Source: Bacteroidales bacterium
Lineage (GTDB): Bacteria > Bacteroidota > Bacteroidia > Bacteroidales > Bacteroidaceae
Reading direction: 5' to 3'
DNA: 10,033 nucleotides
Assembly (NCBI GenBank): GCA_004552195.1
Contig: SFPC01000087.1
Location: forward strand, 1-10,033
Shown: one piece after another, positions 5,160-10,033 of the stretch
How the letters are laid out: the number at the start of each line of letters is the position of its first letter
Position numbering within the stretch: the first letter of the stretch is position 1
Program-made: the position numbers and the translations under genes
The notes under the pieces: generated by a model
Seen by the model: the letters and a program-made list of their open reading frames with translations, nothing else
Told to the model about the DNA's origin: nothing
Database searches by the model: none

Positions 5160-6986
5160 ATGACAAGAAAACTACTTTTGGCACTCATGGCCGCCCTGGG
5201 TCTGGGAGCCGCAGCCACGGTGCCGGTGAAACGCACGCTGCATCACCAACAGCCGGACGGCACAACCATAGAGGTGTGCATGGAGGCCAACGGACGCTTT
5301 GCCACTTACTCCACCACGGACGGCCTGGCCTTGATGAAGGGAAAGGACGGCCACTTTTACTATGCTTGCCGGACGGACGGCGCGCTGAAGAAGTCGACCA
5401 TGATGGCGCACGCTGCCAACCTCCGCACGACAAACGAGTTGCTGTTCACTCAACAGCAGGCTGTGGGGGTAGAACAGGTGGCCGAATGGCTCGGAACGCA
5501 GTTACCACCCGTCAGCTACCGCAAGATGTCGCGTAGCGCGGCGTCTACGGAGGACGGACTGGGCAAGTATCTGCAGCCGGGCAACGGGGTGGTGAGCAGC
5601 ATCGGCTCGCCGGTCATCCCGGTGGTGCTGGCTGATTTTCAGGACGTGGCGTTCCAACCGGAGAACGACGAGGTGAAAATGAGCCGTATGTTCAACGAGG
5701 AAGGATATGCCGATGAAGATGGCAGCAAGGGGTCCGTGCGCGACTATTTCATGGCGCAGAGCAACGGGCTCTTCTCCCCTACTTTCGAGGTGGTGGCTCA
5801 CGTTACCCTGCCCAACGACCGTAAATACTATGGCGAGGATGAGTCGGAAGGAAAGATTGATCCGAACCGAAACGTCATTGTGCGCGACGCGCTGGACGAG
5901 GCTTCTAAAACAGTGGACTTCTCGGCGTATGCCACAGACGGTAAGGTGCCTCTCGTGGCGGTGATTTTTGCCGGACCGGGCCAGCAGTCGTCGTTCGAAG
6001 ATGGCCATTCTGACTATCTGTGGGCGTGCTTTAATCCCATAAGCTTCACGGTGAACGACGGGAATACGACTGTCTCGTCGTACTTCATTGGCAATGAACT
6101 TTTACAAAAGTATGGCAGTACGCCCAACGACGTTAGGGGGGCCGCACTCGACGGTGTGGGACTCTTCAGCCATGAGTTCGGACACGCACTGGGACTGACT
6201 GACTATTACTACACGGGCAAGTCGACCGAAGTGAAGAACTCGCTCCTCACGATGGGCTACTGGGACATCATGGACTACGGACAGTATTACTTCAACGGCT
6301 ATGCGCCGGTGGGCTATACGGCCTACGAACGCAGCACGTTGGGATGGCTCGACATGATGGAACTCACGGAGCCGGCTTACGTGGAGCTGTTTCCGAAAGG
6401 GCGGGAGGACGAAGGACCGCAGGCGTGCTTCATCCGCAACCCGGAGAATGAAAAGGAATATTATATCCTGGAGAACCGACAGAAAACGACGTGGACGCCA
6501 AGCCGCATGGGAGCGGGTATGCTGGTGCTCCACGTGGACTATGATGCTAACCAGTGGGTACTGAACACGGTGAATAACGATCCGGACCACCAGCGCATGG
6601 CGTTCGTTCCGGCCGACGGGGTGAAGGAAGGGGTGAAGACGAGTGCGGAACTCACGCTGACGCAGCTCTTCGAGGGGTACAAGGGCGACCTCTTCCCGGG
6701 TACGCAGGGCGTTACGGAGCTGACGGACACTTCATCGCCGGCCATGACGGTGTTTACCCCTGCCGGGGTGATGGGAAAACCGATTTACCACATTCAGATG
6801 TCGGAATCGGGCGTGGTTTCCTTCTGCTTCCTGGACGAAACGCTGACGGGCATTGACCGAACGGAGGCTCCGAAGGGCCAGGCCGACGGTGCTGTTTATA
6901 CCTTGGAGGGCCGCCGCGTGGCATCGCTGCAATCGGCTCCGCACGGGGTGTATATCCTGAAAAACGGACAGAAGGTGATAAAATAA
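5160..6986 (+). CDS. Secreted M6-family (immune inhibitor A-like) zinc metalloprotease
   Basis: The 608-residue protein starts with a signal peptide (MTRKLLLALMAALGLGAAA, cleavage near 19-20). An N-terminal segment typical of Bacteroidota M6 proteins follows (HHQQPDGTTIEV ... STTDGLALM, about 28-60), then the catalytic domain (about 150-470). The zinc motif HEFGHALGLTD has ligands H338 and H342, catalytic E339, and G345 and D348 in the extended HExxHxxGxxD form. DIMDYG (369-374) is the likely Met-turn. A beta-rich region follows, and the last 30 residues form a tail (VYTLEGRRV ... HGVYILKNGQKVIK) similar to that of the first gene in the window. It is expected to degrade proteins outside the cell or at the surface. 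The frame also opens at ATG 5040, but that adds 40 residues without family resemblance in front of the signal peptide, so I chose 5160. It has a candidate promoter upstream and a strong terminator downstream. The natural substrate is unknown. Confidence 0.93.
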   Translation: MTRKLLLALMAALGLGAAATVPVKRTLHHQQPDGTTIEVCMEANGRFATYSTTDGLALMKGKDGHFYYACRTDGALKKSTMMAHAANLRTTNELLFTQQQAVGVEQVAEWLGTQLPPVSYRKMSRSAASTEDGLGKYLQPGNGVVSSIGSPVIPVVLADFQDVAFQPENDEVKMSRMFNEEGYADEDGSKGSVRDYFMAQSNGLFSPTFEVVAHVTLPNDRKYYGEDESEGKIDPNRNVIVRDALDEASKTVDFSAYATDGKVPLVAVIFAGPGQQSSFEDGHSDYLWACFNPISFTVNDGNTTVSSYFIGNELLQKYGSTPNDVRGAALDGVGLFSHEFGHALGLTDYYYTGKSTEVKNSLLTMGYWDIMDYGQYYFNGYAPVGYTAYERSTLGWLDMMELTEPAYVELFPKGREDEGPQACFIRNPENEKEYYILENRQKTTWTPSRMGAGMLVLHVDYDANQWVLNTVNNDPDHQRMAFVPADGVKEGVKTSAELTLTQLFEGYKGDLFPGTQGVTELTDTSSPAMTVFTPAGVMGKPIYHIQMSESGVVSFCFLDETLTGIDRTEAPKGQADGAVYTLEGRRVASLQSAPHGVYILKNGQKVIK

Positions 6987-6990
6987 TCTG

Positions 6991-7039
6991 AGGAGCAGGT
7001 GTGTTTTTTCATCTTTCTGCATCAAACAACCTGCTTTTT
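6991..7039 (+). terminator. Rho-independent terminator of the metalloprotease gene
   Basis: AGCAGGT (6994-7000) pairs with ACCTGCT (7029-7035). After one bulged G the stem continues as TGTTT (7002-7006) with AAACA (7024-7028). TTTTT (7035-7039) follows at once. The T run is only on the plus side, so it ends the protease transcript a few bases after its stop codon. Confidence 0.8.
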
Positions 7040-7065
7040 CTCATACTGACAAACGGATAAACTTT

Positions 7066-7166
7066 AAGGGCGCAAGCCATCGGGAGAGCTGATTTCCCCA
7101 TGGCTTGCGCCCTTCCTGCATTCCATGGTTTCACTGCTCGTGAAAGGAAGCGGGAAGGGCGCAAGC
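7066..7166. repeat. Triple-copy palindromic repeat between convergent genes
   Basis: The word AAGGGCGCAAGC occurs at 7066-7077 and again, in the same direction, at 7155-7166; its inverse lies at 7103-7114. Arms 1 and 2 form a perfect 15-bp stem (7066-7080 with 7100-7114), with a small GGGA/TCCC helix in the loop. Arms 2 and 3 form a perfect 14-bp stem (7103-7116 with 7153-7166), which encloses TTCC/GGAA and TTTCAC/GTGAAA (7121-7149). The two long stems share arm 2, so they cannot form together. Neither has a good T run. The element lies past the protease terminator and in the 3' region of porX. It may be a bidirectional 3'-end structure, or a REP-like mobile palindrome. Confidence 0.75.
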
Positions 7167-7187
7167 TGTTGTCGGGCGGGGGATGTC

Positions 7188-8687
7188 CTATCGTTTCCCC
7201 TTGGAACGGAGGGTGACTAAGGGGACTATCATCTCTTCCATGGAGATGCCGCCGTGCTGGAAGGTGTCTTTGTAGTACTGAACGTAGTAGTTGTAATTGT
7301 TGGGGTAGGCAAAAAAACGTGCGCCGGTGGCAAAGATGTAGGCGGTGGAGAGGTTGGGCTGCGGAAGCAGGAGGGTGCGCGGATGGCGTACCTCGAAAAC
7401 TTCCTTGGCGTTGTAGGAGAGATTTTTACCTAACTTGTAGCGCAAATTGGTGTTGACGTTGCGGTCGCCAACTACCTTGGTGGGGGCATCAACGCGGATG
7501 CTGCCGTGGTCGGTGGTGATGAGGATGTCGTAGTCCATGGAGGCGAGGCGACGGAACAGCTCTTTGATGGGGGTATGGCGGAACCACGAGAGCGTGATGC
7601 TGCGATAGGCGGATTCGTTACCGGCCAACTCACGCACCATCTTGGACTCGGTGCGGGCGTGGCTGAGGATGTCGATGAAATTGACCACCAACACGCTCAA
7701 AGGTACGGAACCGGAGGTTATCTGGGGCAACACTTTGTCTACCTGCGTGGAGTCGTTTCTGCGTATGAGCTGTTCTTCGTTGAGGTTCTTTCCTTCATCT
7801 TCTTCCTCGTCGACCCACAATTGGGGGTACATCTCTTTAATTTGCAGCGGCATCAGTCCGGCAAAGATGGCGTTGCGGGCGTACTGTGTGGCGGTGGGGA
7901 GGATGGAATAGTAGAGGTCTTCCTCCATATCGAAGTCGTCGGCCAACTCTGTGGCGAGCACGCGCCACTGGTCGAAACGAAAATTGTCGAGCACGAGGAG
8001 AAAAACTTTACGTCCCTGCGACAGACGGGGAAAGACGCACCGCTTGAAGATGTCGGGGCTCATCAGCGGACGGGCATCGGGATGGGTAATCCATTCTTCG
8101 TAGTGCTTGCGCACGAATTTGGCGAAGTTGAGGTTAGCCTCTTCTTTCTGCATCCGCAACATGTCGTTCATGGCACTGTCGGCCTCGGACAGTTCAAGCT
8201 CCCAGTAGACCAGGCGTTTGTAGAGCTCTTTCCACTCGTCGGCGGTGAGGTTTTCGGAAAGCTGCATGCCAATGCGCGAAAAGTCCTGGCGGTAGCCTGT
8301 CTGCGCCACTTCCTGCACAATTTCGCGCTGGTGGATGTTTTTCTTCAGAGCCAGGAGTATCTGGTTGGGATTGACGGGCTTGATGAGGTAGTCGGCAATT
8401 TTGGAACCAATGGCCTGGTCCATGATGTCTTCTTCCTCATTTTTCGTCACCATAACTACGGGTACGTGGGGCGCAATGTCCTTGAGGCGCATGAGGGTTT
8501 CGAGGCCGGAAAGGCCGGGCATGTTCTCGTCGAGGAGAATGAGGTCGAAACGCTGCTCTCGGCAGAGGTCGAGCGCGTCGGGGCCGTTGGAGGCTGTCAC
8601 TACTTCGTAGTCTTTTTTCTGCAAGAAGAGGATGTGGGCTTTGAGCATCTCTATCTCATCGTCCACCCAAAGCAAACGTGCGTGCAT
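7188..8687 (-). CDS. porX: PorX-type response regulator with PglZ (alkaline phosphatase superfamily) domain
   Basis: PorX of Porphyromonas gingivalis works with the histidine kinase PorY, controls genes of the type IX secretion system, and has metal-dependent phosphodiesterase activity on oligonucleotides. This 499-residue protein has the same build. The receiver domain (about 1-120) has acidic residues D9 and D10, phosphoacceptor D53 (LLDENMPG), T81 and K103. A helical linker (about 120-215) leads to a PglZ domain (about 225-495). Likely metal-centre residues are all present: D234 in LVLDNFRFD, T265 in LPTAT, D339 and H343 in NFIDILSH, D393 and H394 in TTDHGS, and H478 in QHGG. There is no DNA-binding domain, as in PorX. 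It starts 15 bases after the sulfotransferase stop and is surely in the same operon. No PorY kinase is in the window. Bacteroidota without a full secretion system may also carry homologues, so the link to secretion is inference. Confidence 0.9.
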   Translation of the reverse strand: MHARLLWVDDEIEMLKAHILFLQKKDYEVVTASNGPDALDLCREQRFDLILLDENMPGLSGLETLMRLKDIAPHVPVVMVTKNEEEDIMDQAIGSKIADYLIKPVNPNQILLALKKNIHQREIVQEVAQTGYRQDFSRIGMQLSENLTADEWKELYKRLVYWELELSEADSAMNDMLRMQKEEANLNFAKFVRKHYEEWITHPDARPLMSPDIFKRCVFPRLSQGRKVFLLVLDNFRFDQWRVLATELADDFDMEEDLYYSILPTATQYARNAIFAGLMPLQIKEMYPQLWVDEEEDEGKNLNEEQLIRRNDSTQVDKVLPQITSGSVPLSVLVVNFIDILSHARTESKMVRELAGNESAYRSITLSWFRHTPIKELFRRLASMDYDILITTDHGSIRVDAPTKVVGDRNVNTNLRYKLGKNLSYNAKEVFEVRHPRTLLLPQPNLSTAYIFATGARFFAYPNNYNYYVQYYKDTFQHGGISMEEMIVPLVTLRSKGKR

Positions 8688-8702
8688 AGGGATGTGGTGT
8701 TT

Positions 8703-9809
8703 CTAAAGCTGATAGTCCCACTGCCGAAGGACGTCGCCCCAATGTTGCTCGACAAGCTGACAGGTGCGCTCGGCATATTGGTACTTGTTTTTCTTATAGC
8801 CGCGCTTGGAACCGACGTATTGCTCAATGGCGGGCTTGGCCTCGTCCCATCCGTCAAGGGAAAGGTTGCTGTAAATCTGCTGGGTCATGCCCAAAGCGTC
8901 GGCTTCAAAATCTTCAAACTTGACTTCTACGAGGTTGCCCTGGGGTATGAGGTGCTTGTCGGCAGTGTAACGGTCGTAGAGCTTGCGGTAAATGGCGAGA
9001 ATGTTTTCCTCAATCTGAGCATCGGTGTAGGCTTCGAGCTTGAGGGGCTGTATGGTGTTGGTGAAGAAGGAACGGGTGCTCTCAAAGACGGTGTAGGGAT
9101 TGCGCATGAGGTAGATGAACTTGGCGTTGGGGAACATACGCACCAATTCGCGCACACGACCCGTGTGGGGCGGGTTCTTGGAAAGGAAACGGGTGCCCCC
9201 GGTGTTCCAAAGGGAGATTTTGATGAGCTTGCGGAAGGCTTCTTCCCACGATTGCAGTTCGTCCGGCGTGATTTGCTCGAAAGTGAGGTATTTGTCGGCG
9301 TACTCCATGGTATACTTGGGGTAGAACCAGAAATTGTAGAAGGTGTAGGGACACATGTTGGACAGCGCAAACTCTTCTTCCTGAGGCAAGTCTACGGCAA
9401 GCTCCATGTTGTCCGTGGGACGGTGGTCGGGCATGAGCCAGCTCATGTTTTTCTTGAAGAAGGACTGGCCGAACATCATGAGATGGGGGAACACGGTTTG
9501 GTATGTCGTACAGTAACCAAACTGCTTGTCGCAGGAGAATACGTTGTGTACGAACGTGGTGCCGGAACGCCAATGGCCAAGAATGAAGACGGGGTCTTGC
9601 GGCATGGGCTTATCGGCCAAACGAGCGGCATAGCGGCTTTCTTGCAACGGGGCAAGGGTGGAGAGCAAACGGCAAACGGCCTTCGTCAGACTGTATTTAC
9701 CTTTCCACGGACCGTCTACCTGACGATTATTCGTTATCTGACGAAAAGTTTTCCAATCTGCACCCACAAGGGTATTTATAGGTAGTTTATTAAATTCTAT
9801 CAGTCCCAT
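8703..9809 (-). CDS. PAPS-dependent sulfotransferase family protein
   Basis: The 368-residue protein resembles the Sulfotransfer_3 type of sulfotransferase, which moves a sulfuryl group from PAPS to an alcohol, amine or lipid acceptor. The 5'-phosphosulfate loop is clear: FILGHWRSGTTF (75-86). The 3'-phosphate site is RNPYTVFES (236-244), with the expected Arg and the Ser eight residues later. LSKNPPHTGRV (209-219) between them is a common motif of this family. There is no signal peptide, so it acts in the cytoplasm, perhaps at the inner membrane face. The acceptor cannot be read from the sequence; lipids, glycans and sterols are all known acceptors for family members, including a gut Bacteroides cholesterol sulfotransferase. 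It is the first gene of an operon with porX, 15 bases downstream, and has a TACCTTTG promoter box about 45 bases before its ATG. The start at 9809 gives a normal family N-terminus. Confidence 0.88.
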   Translation of the reverse strand: MGLIEFNKLPINTLVGADWKTFRQITNNRQVDGPWKGKYSLTKAVCRLLSTLAPLQESRYAARLADKPMPQDPVFILGHWRSGTTFVHNVFSCDKQFGYCTTYQTVFPHLMMFGQSFFKKNMSWLMPDHRPTDNMELAVDLPQEEEFALSNMCPYTFYNFWFYPKYTMEYADKYLTFEQITPDELQSWEEAFRKLIKISLWNTGGTRFLSKNPPHTGRVRELVRMFPNAKFIYLMRNPYTVFESTRSFFTNTIQPLKLEAYTDAQIEENILAIYRKLYDRYTADKHLIPQGNLVEVKFEDFEADALGMTQQIYSNLSLDGWDEAKPAIEQYVGSKRGYKKNKYQYAERTCQLVEQHWGDVLRQWDYQL

Positions 9810-9813
9810 TTAT

Positions 9814-9826
9814 CAAACTTTGTTTG
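9814..9826 (-). promoter_or_regulatory. Small hairpin directly before the sulfotransferase start codon
   Basis: CAAAC and GTTTG (9814-9818 and 9822-9826) form a 5-bp stem with a 3-base loop. It ends four bases before the start codon, where the ribosome must land. It is AT-rich and weak, and may be chance. If real, it could dampen or regulate translation of the operon's first gene. Confidence 0.25.
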
Positions 9827-9854
9827 GATTTATATTGACGTTTTTCTGAGAAAG

Positions 9855-9862
9855 CAAAGGTA
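9855..9862 (-). promoter_or_regulatory. Bacteroidota -7 promoter box for the sulfotransferase-porX operon
   Basis: Read on the minus strand this is TACCTTTG, an exact TAnnTTTG match and a common form of the Bacteroidota -7 box. The start of transcription would be near 9848-9850, leaving a leader of about 40 bases. The -33 position (near 9881-9886) holds GTTTTC, a poor match. A short dyad, CTTTC (9866-9870) with GAAAG (9876-9880), sits in the spacer and could be an operator. Confidence 0.65.
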
Positions 9863-9880
9863 GTGCTTTCCATGTGAAAG

Positions 9881-10033
9881 GAAAACGACACCCTTCAATT
9901 TTCATTTCTTTTAGAATAGTTTTGAAGAAATGGCAAGCATCAGCCGTCGGCGGAAAAGTGAAAAGGGATGCTATGAAAATGAGGTGACATCACTTCACCC
10001 AAAAAGCAAATCCCTCCTTCAAACCTAAGTCTG
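9881..10033. other. Gene-free right edge with a GTGA-TCAC dyad
   Basis: I see no gene in this 153-base edge segment. It contains a short palindrome, GTGACATCAC (9984-9993), which overlaps a hairpin of GGTGA (9983-9987) with TCACC (9995-9999). These could be an operator or the 3' end of a gene to the right. Nothing visible decides between the two. Confidence 0.3.

Noticed and set aside
7506..9785. A very long open frame (759 codons) on the plus strand opposite porX and the sulfotransferase
   Set aside because: It runs antisense through two clear genes, its translation resembles no protein family, and its Leu/Val/His/Gly-rich composition is what the complement of C/G-ending codons gives. It is a long shadow frame.
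1..10033. Search for CRISPR arrays, tRNA or rRNA genes, insertion sequences and phage or integrase genes
   Set aside because: I saw no regularly spaced repeats, no tRNA-like cloverleaf, no rRNA-like sequence, no transposase or integrase motifs, and no terminal inverted repeats with target duplications.

Overview
The window is Bacteroidota DNA, most likely order Bacteroidales and probably Prevotellaceae. This rests on Bacteroidota-style TAnnTTTG promoter boxes in place of sigma70 boxes, the near-absence of Shine-Dalgarno sequences, a PorX-type regulator (receiver plus PglZ domain), secreted proteins ending in a 'Y-x-L-x-G-R-x-V ... G-x-[FY]-I ... G-[KQ]-K-V' tail, and a short 'KQYIAP...EGMLAAS' peptide of a kind common in that group. 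Genus and species cannot be fixed from the sequence alone.

Left part (1-2660): the 3' portion of a large secreted multi-module protein entering from the left edge. It is followed 45 bases later by a 61-residue small protein with a Trp/Ser/Glu repeat tail, then hairpins and a good Rho-independent terminator. A GC-rich 424-base gene-free stretch (2480-2903) carries several inverted repeats and ends in the frr promoter.

Middle part (2860-5040): a housekeeping run on the plus strand. It holds frr (ribosome recycling factor), rsgA (ribosome-assembly GTPase, apparently starting at TTG) and a short NfeD-like membrane protein, probably one transcription unit with an imperfect hairpin between frr and rsgA. 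Next comes a secreted M6-family zinc metalloprotease with its own candidate promoter and a strong terminator.

Right part (7066-10033): a minus-strand operon converges on the protease gene. A PAPS-dependent sulfotransferase-like gene is transcribed first, from a TACCTTTG promoter box, and porX follows 15 bases downstream. Between the two convergent 3' ends lies a palindromic repeat region in which one 12-base word occurs three times, as two direct copies and one inverted copy. It can fold into two long, mutually exclusive hairpins.

The clearest functional thread is protein secretion. PorX controls type IX secretion in Porphyromonas gingivalis, and two unrelated secreted proteins here share a C-terminal sorting-signal-like tail. 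No wholly new system is evident. The observations most worth following are the triple-repeat hairpin switch, the small repeat-tailed peptide, the structured gene-free region and the sulfotransferase-porX pairing.
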